Positions 47,050-58,863 are shown, counted from the stretch's first letter. The stretch is 64,000 nt of DNA from Heliopora coerulea (GCA_030142905.1 JASJOG010000112.1:970501-1034500); one strand, 5' to 3'. Numbers and translations are program-made. The notes: a model not told the origin generated them from the sequence alone.

Positions 47050-49145
47050 GGCGTACCGTGTGAGGGGTGTAGGGGATATTACACCCTTCTACATTTTGGT
47101 GAACTGGTCGGCAAAACGCCAGTCTCCAGGTAAAGCACGACTTCCGTCGGTAAAGACCGTACGTATAACCAGAAATTGGGAAAACCGTAAAACTTAAACC
47201 TGTCGTCAGGTAACTAGTTCGTGTTTTCTGATGATTTTAAAAATTCACAGTTCAGAAATTAGACTTTATTGAAAATCGAAATTTTTCTACACATTCCTGG
47301 GCTGGAAAAAAAAAAGTTAAATTTCGCCGGCAATTAAGGCATTTGATTGGGTCGAGAGCTGAAACCTGAAAACACCAGGAAAATGAGGATAAACGATCTT
47401 TCTTTCGGGTTTACGCATTGGTTAAATGCGTAAAAAGTTTTCCTACGACAAAATATTTTGTTGTCTTATATGTTCTCCGTCACACCTACACCTTTCCCAC
47501 GGATGGTTTAAAGTTTGTGATATCTTAAAAACATTGACTGTATTGAAAGTCGAAAGTATTTTAAACATTACTGGGCTTGAAAAATTTAAATTTAGCTGGC
47601 AATTAAGCCATTTGATTGGGACGAGAGCTGGAACTGGAAAACAGCATTCGTAAAAAAGTTTTCCCACGATAAATTATTTTTTAACCTTATATCTTCTCCG
47701 TCACACTTACATCTTTCCCACGGATGGTTTGAAGTTCGTAATATCAGTTTCAGTAGTTTTTCGCGATCTGATAGTCTGATTCCGCATTTAAACTGAAAGT
47801 CATCTAGTCGGCAAAATGCCTGGAAAAGAGCGTACAAACATCTACAAGATTCGCTGTATTAATTGTTGTTCAAGAGAAACTCACGACCAGAATATAAATA
47901 GAAATTCGTAAATAGGACAAATTGACTGTTTTATGCTAGAGAACATTTAACAACAGCATGGAATGTTTAAACATGCTTTATGCAGATTATGTTCAAACAT
48001 GCAATGAAAGTTTTGCAAAATATCTTTGAAGCTGCTGTTAACTGGTAGTTCGGTTAAGTTCCAAAATAGTACTTTTTAAAAATGTTCGGAAATTAAAAAC
48101 TGCCATTTATTTTACAAATTTGTAACAGTAATTTTGTCTTGATCCCTGATCAGTATGTCCAGTGACCCACTTAAGGTGGTGGGCGCCTAGGGGGCTTAAG
48201 CCTTCCCTTTGCAGCCACATAAAGATGTCTATTTGCGTCAACGAAAAAAAATTTAAAATGTAACATAAAATCAAAAGGAAACAGCGTAGATGGTACGATG
48301 CTTCTAACAGAGTACCATGAAATGCTATAATTTCTCTTTCCCTTACTGTTATGTTGTGTATAAAGACTGTCAAGTGTTAATCAGACAGTCCAACCATCCC
48401 AATTTCATTGGGATTATCCCGATTTTGAATGAATGTCCCGAATCCCGACCAATATGCTGTCTGTATTTGAAAAATCCCGATTTTGACATCTGCTTCAAGG
48501 AAAAACAAGTCTACGAAGATATTTTCGTGAAATTCTATGGCTAATGGAGCAATTATACTTCGGAGACCCAGTTAAAAATGTCGCTACCAGTAGACAAATG
48601 GACAAAATGAAGATCATATGAACTAGACTGGTTGCCTTTTAATAAGTTTGTAGTATCCCGTTCTTCGAACTTCGTCTCGATGAATATATCTCGATCTGAG
48701 GAAATACGATAATTTGTCTTTCAGTACAGTAGCATTTTTTTATTAAAAAACAAGTGCAAAATAACGATAAATGTACCAAGCATTTTTCACAGATATTATC
48801 GTCTGGGATTGCCAGAAATAGTGTTTCAAGACATCAAGATTTCAAGTTTTTTAAGGGAGCAAGCCCCCAGACCCCTTTTGTCGAGTAGCGATTTGGCTGG
48901 GTCCTTTGATTGGACAGTCTACTTAATGCCAGAATTGGCCTCGTAAAGACTTTGAAATGTAAAATATTCCTGGGGAAGCATGCTACCAAAGCTTCCAAGT
49001 GGAAGCTGATTTAACGTTTCTAGCCCTTCTTAAAAAAAATCCTGGGTGCGCCGTCGAGGATGTTACTTTTTTACGCACTCCCGAATCCTGACCACTGGGA
49101 ATAAGCGGATCGATGATCCCTTTGACTGTGCGACTTGAATTTATT
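47050..49145. mobile_element. GGCGTACC-type insertion, block D
   Basis: Left end GGCGTACCGTGTGAGGGG. The right end and part of the adjoining CR1-like linker are deleted near 49145. An internal 140-base part is repeated within it (about 47460-47510 and 47690-47730 resemble each other), not seen in block A. Confidence 0.55.
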
Positions 49146-50225
49146 TCTGTCAGCACATTTAATACTATCGTTAACTTTGTTTCGAGTAAGTTTATACTTC
49201 AGCCAATTATCACTTGTCTTATTACTGGTTGCTATTTTCTTAAGATTATCCCTCTCAAACATTAATTTCTTTAGTTCAGGCGTTAACCAAAGAGAACGAT
49301 TAATTCGGATTTTCCTTTTACGAGCTAGCGCATGAAAATGTCAGATCATTTGGAAAGTACTTTTCCAAATTTGCCAGGCACAATTTTTGATTACTTTCGT
49401 ATTGAATAATATGCCATGGAGCTAAGTTAAGGTCATAGCTAAAGGCATCTTCATGAAAACTTCTAAACTGCCTGCTCATAATAATCCTAGCACTACTTTT
49501 TGGGATATAGAATTTTCGAATCGCATATATGAGAGAATGATCGTTTATTCCCACCTGACAGACTCCAGGATGAGCGTACATATTGGGATTATTAGTTATA
49601 AGTAAATCTATTGTAGTTGCAGTATTTTTAGTTACACGAGTAAGATCAACAATAGTCTGATGACATTGATATAAATTACATATTTCCATTAAACGTTTAG
49701 TGTGGAGTTCAAGGGGACAGGCACCTACATCACTATTTAAAATCTCCATTAATGTTTGTTTCAAGATCAAGCAATTCTAATCTTTCAATAAGAGATTCAA
49801 AAGCCGTCATAGTATCTGAGGTGGAGGTAGGAGGCCTATACCAGGTACCAACAATAAAAGGCTTGGTCTTGGACTTTGTTACCTTGATACAAAGCCATTC
49901 AAGTTGGTCAACATGAAGCTCACAAATAAGGTCATAATTTATGGTAGTTCTGATGTGAAGTGCCACACTACCACCGTGCCTATTACGATCCTTTCTTGCT
50001 TGGGTGTAACCAGGAATAGAAATTTGCCTTTAAAAACTGGTTTCATCCAAGCGAATTTTATTTATCGAAAGAAGATCGATACTTTTCGAACTCATGTAAA
50101 CGCGTAATTCGTCGCTATGTACAGGCAGACTACTAATATTTAAGGCTGCAATTTTAAATCCTCTAGAGTTGGGAATTTCTTGCAATAATGTTCTGTTCAG
50201 AGTTTCATTGATCACTTATAATTTG
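49146..50225 (-). pseudogene. CR1-like 5' half, block D
   Basis: Minus strand: linker (49071-49262), a 150-codon endonuclease piece (49318-49770, with TATTIDLLITNNP and NDHSLIYAIRKF), and endonuclease start (49733-49966, 50030-50215, with LNISSLPVHSDELRVYM). The GTWYRPP motif is present. Best-preserved endonuclease among the blocks, still frame-shifted. Confidence 0.8.
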
Positions 50226-50831
50226 TTAAAATTTTGTAAATTACTTTCATTGTCAGAATGAGTATTTAAAAAACATGAAATACAATTAGTCATCAATCGT
50301 AAAATAAAAAGTTTTCACTAAGATTACGATTTATCGCATTACTTGGGCTTGTAAATTGAAAGTCATCTAAAGCCTCAAAAGATCGTGAATTAAAGAGGAA
50401 ATGAGAGTTTTTTTCCTAGGAAAATTTTCAGATCTAGGTCTATTTGATCTATTCTTACTGAAACTGCTGTTTGGCTTTAATGCCTTCAAGATATTCATTG
50501 CGAGATATGCATTACGTTTCCTATTTAGGTGCAGATTATTACCATTTAGGCAGGAATCATGGAGCCTAAAATTGAGAAATTATCAGCCCATACTGGAATG
50601 TTATGATCCATGTCATTAATTTGCATGGGCTACTCAAAACCATGCATGTAAACCTTTGAGACTAGGTTTTAGCCATTGTGGAGCATATCCTGACCTGACA
50701 ATAAAATTTAATAATACATTATTTTAAACCTCTATCCACAATTAAGCCCAACAGTGCTGCTCATGAGTAAGACTACCTCTACTAGCGAGTAGTAAGAACA
50801 AGAGCTTGTTCTGAGTCGATAATTGCGAGTA

Positions 50832-51863
50832 CAGTGGAACCCCGTTAATACGACCACCGTTGGGCCGAAAAAATTTGGTCGTATTAACGGGGTGGTCGTA
50901 TTAACGGGGGTGGATCAGATACGTAACAAATGTTTTTTTAAATGACGTCATGGCAAACGGAGTCAGATTTCAATTAGCATAACACTAAAACCACAAAATA
51001 ATCCACAAATAAATTTTATTAACTGAACACAACTCAAAATTAACCAAATGAGATGAATAACCTTGATAATAAACCCCTATATTAGTTATTTAAATTTATT
51101 TAGGTTTAAAAATATCTGTAAGCTTCCGTTGGTTTTTCCGACACTCAAGCCAATCGGTTTGAGCTTGGCAGATTACTCTGGCGAGTTCATTTGCCATTTT
51201 TGAATTTCCTTTCTGTTCGAAAAGTAAAGCAGAGGTTAAAGTTATTGGAACAGGTGTCTATCGGGGCGGGGGATATAGAATGGAGATTCCATGCATTTAC
51301 AAATTTATGGGACAGGAAAAGAACATTGACTTGCTAAGCAAATTGCTGAACATCCCCGAATAACCTATCCGCTAGAGTCGAAATGGAATGTAGCGAAAAG
51401 AGAACAGCAGAGGAAAGTGGCAGAAAAAAGAAGGCAAGAAAAAGATAAAACGACCCAAAAACATATTTAATCACGTTCTGTCTGTCTAATAAAAATTAAA
51501 ATGAATATTGAAAAACGTTTAAGTGTTAATTATTTGCCGTATGTGTAATTGATTAAGATAATTATACACAGTATATCAGAATTTGATATCAAAAAGGCAT
51601 TACTCAACACGTTGAGTGGTCAAATTAAACAGTAGGGGACATCAAAATATGGTCGTTGGTCGTATTAACGAGGTGGTCGTATTAACGAGGTTTTCAGATA
51701 AGAAAAAAAGTTAGCTCTTATTCGGGGAAAAAAAAAGTGGTCGTATTAACGGGGTGGTCGTATTAACGGGGTGGTCGTATTAACGGGGTGGTCGTATTAA
51801 CGGGGTGGTCGTATTAACGGTGTGGTCGTATTAAGGGGGTGGTCGTAAGGCGGGGTTCCACTG
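50832..51863. mobile_element. Non-autonomous pogo/Tigger-like element with tandem TIR motif
   Basis: The element begins CAGTGGAACCCCGTTAATAC, ends GGCGGGGTTCCACTG and is flanked by TA on both sides, as expected for Tc1/mariner-pogo transposons. The empty site is seen in block B (CGAGTACTCGCAAG near 31725). Next to the right end, the 18-base unit GTGGTCGTATTAACGGGG is repeated about seven times (51737-51857); two more diverged units lie near 51650-51690, and inverse or direct copies are at the left end. No transposase frame is intact. Confidence 0.8.
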
Positions 51864-52035
51864 TACTCTCAAGTCTAGTAAATCTAAATACTTGCAGTAA
51901 ATCTAAATACTCTCTTTTTTTCCACATAGAATAACACGATAAACTCGCTAGTCTCCGACGTAGGTAAATGATTAATAAAAAAGTACTTGACGGCATTCAT
52001 TGTTTTAATGTAAGATAACGACGTTAACCGCCTAC

Positions 52036-52329
52036 AAGCTCGGGGTGAACAGGTAAAGCGTGGTTGCATGTAACATGAGATGAAGGTGTGACCTGTTAAA
52101 ACCTCAAAATTACCAGTTCTTATGTTACACTTAAATCCTTTGGAATTTGCGATATTGACTGGTAGTTTGCAATAAAAAATAGTTGAACCAATACTGTAGG
52201 TAGTCATTTGCCAAAAAAACCAGTTACCTTCTGCAGACCCCGTCCCGTTTTCAGGGACCCCCGGCGGACCCCTTAGTCTCGGTGGAGCACCAAAAATTGT
52301 TTGCGGACCCCAGGTTGGGAACCACTGGT
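52036..52329. mobile_element. Insertion ending in a hAT-like terminal repeat
   Basis: The right edge reads GCGGACCCCAGGTTGGGAAC followed by CACTG, the inverse of CAGTGGTTCCCAACCTGGGG, a common terminal repeat of hAT/Charlie-type elements. The left end was not found, so this may be a truncated copy. It stands exactly where the duplicated intron segment (12420 onward) begins in the second copy. Confidence 0.5.
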
Positions 52330-53340
52330 TTAAGGAGACGATTGCTTTTTAAATTCACACATCGCTTTTCCTTTTATTTTCGTATTCTTTTTTTACACGA
52401 ATGTTTGCTTGTGTGTCAGTGCAAGGTTGAAATTAAACTGTGTGAAAAATATTAGCATAAAAGGTGCGACGTAAGCTCTTATGAACTCGAGCGGTCATTG
52501 CCAATTAAAAACGTTGTATGATATGTTCGCGGCGGCGAAGCCACCAACGTCAATTGGATGGACTGTGAGCACGTTGACCCTTTATATTTTGAACTTTTTT
52601 GTGCGCCAAAAGTGAATTTTCTACAATTTCAGGGAGAAAATGTTTAAAATTTATCGGTAAAGCGAAAGTGAAAGTTGGACTTTTTTTCGATAGTGAGACT
52701 GAAGATGATATCAGTCTTAAGAAAACTTGTCAACCTGTGGATGGTGCTTGTAACCCTTTATTTAATGATCATGCATATTTATGAAGTGAATGTATATATC
52801 GGGTAAAAATCTTTCATGTAATATCTTCGGCGACGCTTTCAGATGCACATGACATAAATAGTTTATAACAAAAAGTCATTGACCAATTGGACTCTTACAG
52901 ATAATGATAACGGAGTGTGTGGGAAAGGGGACTGAGACGGACTAAGAAGAGAGACATCAAAAATGCGATAGAGAAATATTTCTCTTCTGTCTTTACTCGC
53001 TACGGGTTCCCAGACTCTCTGACACACAGAAAATTGGCGATGTCGGCGACCGAAAGGGGAGCAACCACAGCAGCTTCTGCCGCCACTTTCCCGCCGCCTT
53101 TCCCCATACACTAGTAGGGTAATACAGTGATGTACACGAAATAGTGCTTCAGGTTTCTAGCCCTTCTTTTTAAAATTGTAGCAGAGTTAGACCCCGTTGT
53201 TAAAATTATATTTTATAAGAAGAAAAATCTTCCATATCATGCAGTGACCAAGTCGTAGGACAGATACTGCTTCAAATTTCATATAATGCTTTGTCCTTGC
53301 AAAGGCTCAGAGCAATGTAGAAATACTAACCACTCACTTC
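52330..53340. repeat. Duplicate of intron segment 12420-13430
   Basis: Starts with TTTAAGGAGACGATTGCTTTTTAA in both places and runs in parallel to about TACTAACCACTCACTTC. The kinase exon, which lies 280 bases upstream in the first copy, is absent here. Confidence 0.75.
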
Positions 53341-53410
53341 TTCAGAGAAGCACATATGTTGTTCCCTCAAGGTTGCACATATGTTGAACTTGTACCAGAG
53401 CTCACCATCT

Positions 53411-53580
53411 GAGTCTAGGTAACTTAATGGTTAGAGGGTCTCACCGGTCATCAGAAGGGTGCGTGTTCAACCCCGGTCTGGGGCTCAGAAATCGTTTTTC
53501 TGAGGATAAAGCTGGACGAACGTTCATCTATCATCCAAGATATCTCCAAGCTCTCACATTTCCAAAATATATACCTCATC
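53411..53580 (+). repeat. tRNA-derived SINE, second copy
   Basis: Homologous to 15387-15560 with B-box-like GTTCAACCC (53464-53472) and the GGCTCAGAAATCGTTTTTCTGAGG hairpin. Confidence 0.6.
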
Positions 53581-54040
53581 AATACCAACAAAATTGAAAT
53601 TTATTACAAATTTGAAAACAGAGTGTCTTTTAACATTCACTTTAAATAAATTTCCTTTCACATAAAATTGCACGATAAACAGATAAACGTAAATTAGTAT
53701 AGCCTCATGTCCTGATGAACAAACGTTGTCAAAGCGAAATTAAATTTCAAAGTGAAGGTAAAGATCTTTCCTACTCTCAAATTTGAAATGAAAAACATCA
53801 GTGACACCTCAAATCTCATCAATCCGCCATTACCTGAATCTCGAGTATCACGCTTTCGTTATGGCCTACTGTGACTTGTAGACCTGAATTGTAGTTGATC
53901 AAAAGTTCTATAAGTGTAATGATTTGGCGGAAAGGCGGAAATTGAAATGGCGGAAAGGGAAGGAGTAAATGTCATAAAATCGGTATTGTGACGAACACAC
54001 AGAATCTCCTAACCATTTTGTTACTTTTTAGTTTCTCTAG

Positions 54041-54076
54041 ATTCCCTGTCTTCCACATCAGAAGAATCAATGGGAG
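54041..54076 (+). CDS. Mini-exon 4 (12 codons)
   Basis: Thirty-six bases lie between acceptor TTTTTAGTTTCTCTAG and donor TGGGAG|GTATGT, phase 1 on both sides, reading DSLSSTSEESMG. The surrounding intron is homologous to that of mini-exons 1-3. The peptide is Ser/Glu-rich. It may belong to the partial second gene copy, or be spliced downstream of the first. Confidence 0.5.
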
Positions 54077-54387
54077 GTATGTAAAGTTGAATATAATGAC
54101 CAACAAGACTATTACCGTATGTTCTATGCAAAACTTATTCTAAACTGTGACTGTCGCAGTTAGCCATGGTTCACTGGACAATCTGGGAGTAACAACTCAA
54201 TTATTGAGAAATTTATCGAACATGGCATGCATAGGAACATTCAGTGCAAGCTACACAGTACTTTGCCAGATAATAAGCAACGGTGATATAAGGAAATAAA
54301 ACGAAATTGTTGCTTGTGGTTGGTGTGGTTGGTGTGGTTGGAGTGGTTGGTTGATATAACGATTGTTTTACTGTTATAGTAATTGTC

Positions 54388-54442
54388 TTTTAAGAAAGAA
54401 AATTCCTAATTATCAAATTAGGAATTTTCTTTCTTGAAAGAC
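54388..54442. repeat. Near-perfect short palindrome
   Basis: GAAAGAAAATTCCTAATT, then ATCA, then AATTAGGAATTTTCTTTC. Blocks A and C carry only the right arm at this position (CTTTTCTTTCTTGAAAGAC), so the left arm was newly created here. Confidence 0.75.
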
Positions 54443-54655
54443 AAGCAGTCGTTCACTGATAGTTAACAGAATAATGATGAGCGTATTGAAGCAATACATC
54501 AAAGCTATTATAGCATTAATATAATATTATAGTCAGCGGTAGTAATATAGAAATTATCGTTGATCTCTAAAGCAGCTTCTGAAGATCACCAGGCCACGGG
54601 TTACTTGTGGCTCGTTGGAAACAAAACAAAGGGGGTTGAATCTGTAGTCAGCAGG

Positions 54656-54857
54656 CAGTGGCGTAACCGAACTACTAGGGGCCCTTAGGAGATTTTCGTT
54701 CGGTGGGCCCTCGTCCCCCCCCCCCCCCCCCACTTAGTATAAACATATATTTCAAAACCTTAATCTCAATTGTTTTTACATAGTCATCAGGGGCCAATTA
54801 GAAGTCGAGGACCCTTTGGAGTTGCTCGAACCCTGACCATAGTCCGTTGCGGCACTG
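54656..54857. mobile_element. hAT-type MITE, block E
   Basis: Ends CAGTGGCGTAACC and GTTGCGGCACTG; flanks TCAGCAGG and CCAGGAAG are diverged forms of the CCAGCAAG duplication. A poly-C run of about 16 lies at 54715-54731. Confidence 0.7.
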
Positions 54858-54929
54858 CCAGGAAGTGTCCAAGTTGGGGTCTTTTTTTGTTCCTGAATTC
54901 TTCCTGGGAATCTTATCGTAATCGGTCAT

Positions 54930-55697
54930 ATTACTTTTCATCATCATCAAGCTTTATTTACCCACAGTATCTCATCATTACAAAACAATTTTCTTTCAGA
55001 GAGCTGTGCAATGAATGAAATTTTAACAATCATGAATACCCTATTATATATAAATTACACATATTAACAATATTAATTATTACCACATATTAATCCTATG
55101 AATAAATTTCAAAAATAATCCAAGCAAGTAAGTGACAATGGAACAGAAATCTAAAGAGCACTTTTAAGCAAAGCAACTGAGTGCTTACTTTAAACTTCAT
55201 TGGGCAGGCTATTCCACAGAACTGCACCTCGATAGCTAAAACTCTTCTTTGGAGCATCAGTTTAAAGTAATTGGATAAAGATGTTGTTTGATCTGCCTCT
55301 CAGGTTATATGAATGAATTGGAGAGGTGGATTCAAATAAAGATTTCAGGCCTGTAGGAAACAAATTATTAATAGTCTTGTAAACGCAAACCGCCAGTTGT
55401 TTAGTGAGTCTTTGATCAAAAGTTTCCCAACAAAGATTATTCAAGATGTCCTAAGATCGATGTTCATAACATAAATAAGTAATTATTCTAGCTGCCCTGT
55501 TTTGCAGTTTCTGGAGGTTGTCAAAATTACATTTTCCCAAACATCCCCACACTTCACTACAATAGTAAAGATACGGTTGTATCAGGGCTTCATATATTCT
55601 CAATAAAGTTTGGCGGAGTACAAGGTTACGAACTCGTTTTAATGTCCCAAGACCGGCGGAATTCTTCTTGAATATTGTACCAACTTGAGTTTGCCAA
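54930..55697 (-). pseudogene. CR1-like C-terminal part, block E
   Basis: Minus strand, TGATGATGA-type 3' tail near 54940-54955, C-terminal residues in 55262-55444 and decayed frames beyond. Interrupted at 55697 by the plus-strand element. Confidence 0.72.
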
Positions 55698-56584
55698 GTA
55701 AAACTACCTATAGTGCTCCTTCTATTAATAATTGCAATAACTCCAGTGACTCTAATGTTAATGAATTTTTATCTTTTTTGCCAAATAAACGTGGTTTTAA
55801 ATTAGCGAGTTTGAATATTACTAGTCTACTTAAGCATGTTGATGAATTGAGAGTTCTACTTGTAGACAAGCCGATTGATGTTTTGTCAATTAATGAGACT
55901 AGGCTTGATAGTTTAACGGCAGATAATGATGTTTATATTCCTGGATACGAAATTGTTCGCAGAGATAGACTAACGAACGGAAGATTTGGTGGTGGTGTTT
56001 GTTTTTACATTCGCACTAATATCAATTATTCTCTGCGTACTGATTTAAGTATTGATCAGCTGGAAAATCTAAGTATAGAGATTCGCAAGCCGAATTCCAA
56101 GCCTATTCTCATCACTACTTGGTATAGACCTCCCAACTCTGCTGTGGAAATCTTCACATATTTTGAGACATTTGTTAGCCAGTTAGATTCTGAAAATCTA
56201 GAGTATTATATCATGGGTGATATGAATTGCAATTTGTCATGCTCGCAATTAGACAACAATGCAAATTTACTTAGTTCCGTTGCTGATGTTTATGGTATAC
56301 ACCAGCTTATTACCGAACCAACTCGTTGTACTAGTTCTTCTTCCACGCTAATTGATCTTATTTATACTAATAGTCCCGAGAAGATTGTTTGTGCTGGAAT
56401 ATCCCATATTAGCATAAGTGATCATTTTCTTGTGTATGCTTTTCGTAAATTATCTATTGAATATTCATCCAGGGGACACAACACTGTAACTTATAGGAAA
56501 TTCAAGAATTTCAACTTAGCAAATTTTCGAAATGATGTTTGTCAACAACATTGGGACGACATTTATTGTTATGATAACCCCTGA
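55698..56584 (+). pseudogene. CR1-like endonuclease domain (EEP)
   Basis: The frame encodes the apurinic-type endonuclease of non-LTR elements: LNITSLLKHVDELRVLL, the catalytic Glu in INETRLD, GGGVCFYIR, ITTWYRPPN, GDMNC with its Asp/Asn pair, and SDHFLVY with the catalytic histidine. All hallmark residues are kept. The stop at 56582 is caused by a frame change; coding continues from about 56560 in another frame. Confidence 0.85.
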
Positions 56585-57615
56585 TTATATGTGGGATGCT
56601 TGGAAAATGTTATTTTTTGTCTGTGTTGACAAACATGCTCCTTTGCGAACAAAGCGTGTGCATTCATGGAATTCGCTCTGGATCACTCCGTATTTGAAGA
56701 AGCGTATGCATGAGAGAGATAAACTTAAATTTAAAGCGAGCAGGTCTAAAGATGCTAAAGATTGGCGTATCTTCACAACTTTACGAAATGAAGTAAATAA
56801 TGAAATTAAACAAAGTAAAGAATTCTATTACAAAAATGCATTGAATACGAACAAATGCAACTCGCGTGAGACTTGGCGAATTATAAATGAACTCCGTTTA
56901 AAGAGACATAAGAGTACATCAGTAAAGGAAATCATACTGAATGGTACATCTATTATTAATTCAGACGAGTTGTCTGATGTATTTAACGATCACTTTTCAA
57001 ATATTGGACCCAGACTTGCTAACGAAATACCTAATAATGTAAATTCCCCATCGTATTTACATTATTTAAGTGATACGAATAGACAGTTTGTGTTGAACAC
57101 AGCTACTGTCTCTAAGGTTTATGCCTTGTTATCGGAATTAAGCAAATCCAAATCAACAAGTTTGGATAAAATTTCAGCAAGACTTCTTTGTGAATCTGCT
57201 GATTTAATAGCTGATCATCTATGCTCAATTTTTAACAAATCTTTAGTAACAGGTATTTTTCCTGCTGAATGGAAATTATCTAAAATAATTCCATTGTTTA
57301 AACAAGGTAACCGTTCAAATCTAAATAACTATCGTCCTATCTCTATAATTCCAGTTGTTGCTAAAGTGTTTGAGAGAATTGTTTACGACCAGCTATATGT
57401 CTATCTCACAGAAAATGATTTGATATCCATACATCAATCAGGCTTTAGATCTCTGCATTCTACTGTTACGGCATTGCTTGAAGCCACTGATAATTGGGCT
57501 TACAATATCGACCAAGGTAATGTAAATGCAGTAGTTTTCTTGGATCTTAAAAAGGCCTTTGACACAGTCGATCATAACATTTTATTGTCTAAATTAAAAA
57601 AAATATGGGGTGTCT
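56560..57615 (+). pseudogene. CR1-like linker and N-terminal reverse transcriptase
   Basis: Contains the VNNEIKQSKEFYYKNAL linker, a SKSTSLDKISARLL segment, the RT motifs NYRPISIIPVVAKVFERIVY, QSGFRSLHSTVTALLEATDNW and VVFLDLKKAFDTVDHN, whose Asp is the first catalytic residue. The frame slips in the A-rich run near 57592-57603. Confidence 0.85.
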
Positions 57616-58146
57616 GGTACGGCATATGACTGGTTTCAATCTTATTTACTCACTCGTGAACAATGCTGTTTCGTAAATGGTTCTCTCTCGAATAACCGTC
57701 TATTAACCTGTGGCATCCCTCAGGGAACAATTTTGGGTCCCCTTCTCTTTATAATTTATATAAATGACCTGCCTAATTGTCTCCAGTATTCGCAGTCAAG
57801 GATGTATGCAGACGACACTAGCTTATCTTTTGCTAGCAATACCGTTGGAAATATCGAAGTCAATTTAAATGACGATCTCGTTAGAGTTAATGAATGGTTT
57901 AATGCTAACAAACTAACTTTAAATTCATCCAAAACGGAATTCATGTTAATTGGGTCGAGACAAAGGTTAAGTACGTTTCAGAATGCACCTTTTCTTAGCA
58001 TTGGTGAAAAACCTATAAAACAGGTGAATTATTCTAAATCACTAGGTGTCTATATTGATCATAACCTTTCGTGGAATGTTCATATAGATAAATTATGCAG
58101 GAAAGTTGCAAGTTGCAAGTGGCATCGGAGCACTGAAGCGAATTAG
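57604..58146 (+). pseudogene. CR1-like reverse transcriptase core
   Basis: Begins with YDWFQSYLLTREQCCFVNGS, then GIPQGTILGPLLFIIYINDL and the catalytic box MYADDTSLSF with both Asp codons at 57811-57816. The thumb region follows to SLGVYIDHNLSWNVHIDKL. A frame change near 58110-58140 ends the open frame. Confidence 0.85.
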
Positions 58147-58149
58147 ATC

Positions 58150-58642
58150 TTTTTTTTCCCACCACACTCTACTATCTATTTTTAATTCTTTATTGTAGGC
58201 ACATTTTGATTATTGTTGTGCTGTTTGGAGAAACTGTAGCAAAACTCTGTCCAACAAGCTTCAGAGGCTTCAAAATCTTGCGGCTCGTATTTTGACTTCC
58301 TCTAGCTTTGATACAAATGCCGATGTACTTATTGAAAAAATCGGATGGAAAAAACCTAATTCTCAACGTCAAATTCATAAGGCTATTATGGTATATAAAT
58401 CTCTTAATGGTCTTGCTCCTCAGTATCTTAGAGATAAATTTGTTGATCGTAATAATATTACTGGCTATTCTCTTCGAGACACGGCGAATAAACTTGCTAT
58501 TCCTTTGCCCCATACAAATTTTATGAAAAACAGTTTTAGTTACTCGGGAGCTGTTCTATGGAACAGCCTACCCGTTGAAATGCGGCAGGCCGACTCTCTT
58601 AGAACTTTTCGGCTTGACTGTAAGAATTACCCTCACTGGTAG
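58150..58642 (+). pseudogene. CR1-like C-terminal region
   Basis: After a stop near 58197 the frame AHFDYCCAVWRN ... LQRLQNLAARIL precedes the open stretch from 58292, which ends with NSFSYSGAVLWNSLP. This is the typical end of CR1/L2-type ORF2; TAG at 58640-58642 is the natural stop. Confidence 0.8.
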
Positions 58643-58863
58643 TAGCTATATGTTATTGTTACTAATTCTTTTTCACATGGCACTCATGAAAAGCAGATTT
58701 GTCTTACTATGTTAATGTTATTGTAATAGTTTTATATTTTAATAGATATATATTGTTAATAATTAACGTTGTAATTGTATTTATAGTATTGTATTAGTAT
58801 TTGATACGTATATGTAATTTATTCTCTGATGAGTTTTACCGTGTTAAAATAAAGTTATTATTA

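Larger units (their letters stand above)
45130..52035. repeat. Segmental duplication block D
   Basis: Homologous to the other blocks from just downstream of the mini-exon position onward, so no mini-exon is included. It contains a hAT MITE, the CR1-like element with its nested insertion, and a tail interrupted by the Tigger-like element. The last 150 bases (51890-52035) match the block A tail near 25770-25880, with several hundred bases missing. Confidence 0.7.
55698..58863 (+). mobile_element. Plus-strand CR1-like retrotransposon, nearly complete ORF2
   Basis: An endonuclease-reverse transcriptase element is inserted in opposite orientation into the block E element. It begins within or just before the endonuclease, so the 5' end is probably truncated, and ends in AATAAAGTTATTATTAAAG. 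About 160 bases of the target, present in blocks A and C, are missing at the insertion point. Frame breaks near 56570, 57600 and 58130 and a stop near 58197 inactivate it, but key motifs are intact, so it is younger than the block elements. Confidence 0.85.

Noticed and set aside
51738..51857. Tandem 18-base units considered as a CRISPR-like or minisatellite array
   Set aside because: Units are contiguous without spacers and match the terminal motif of the surrounding transposon.
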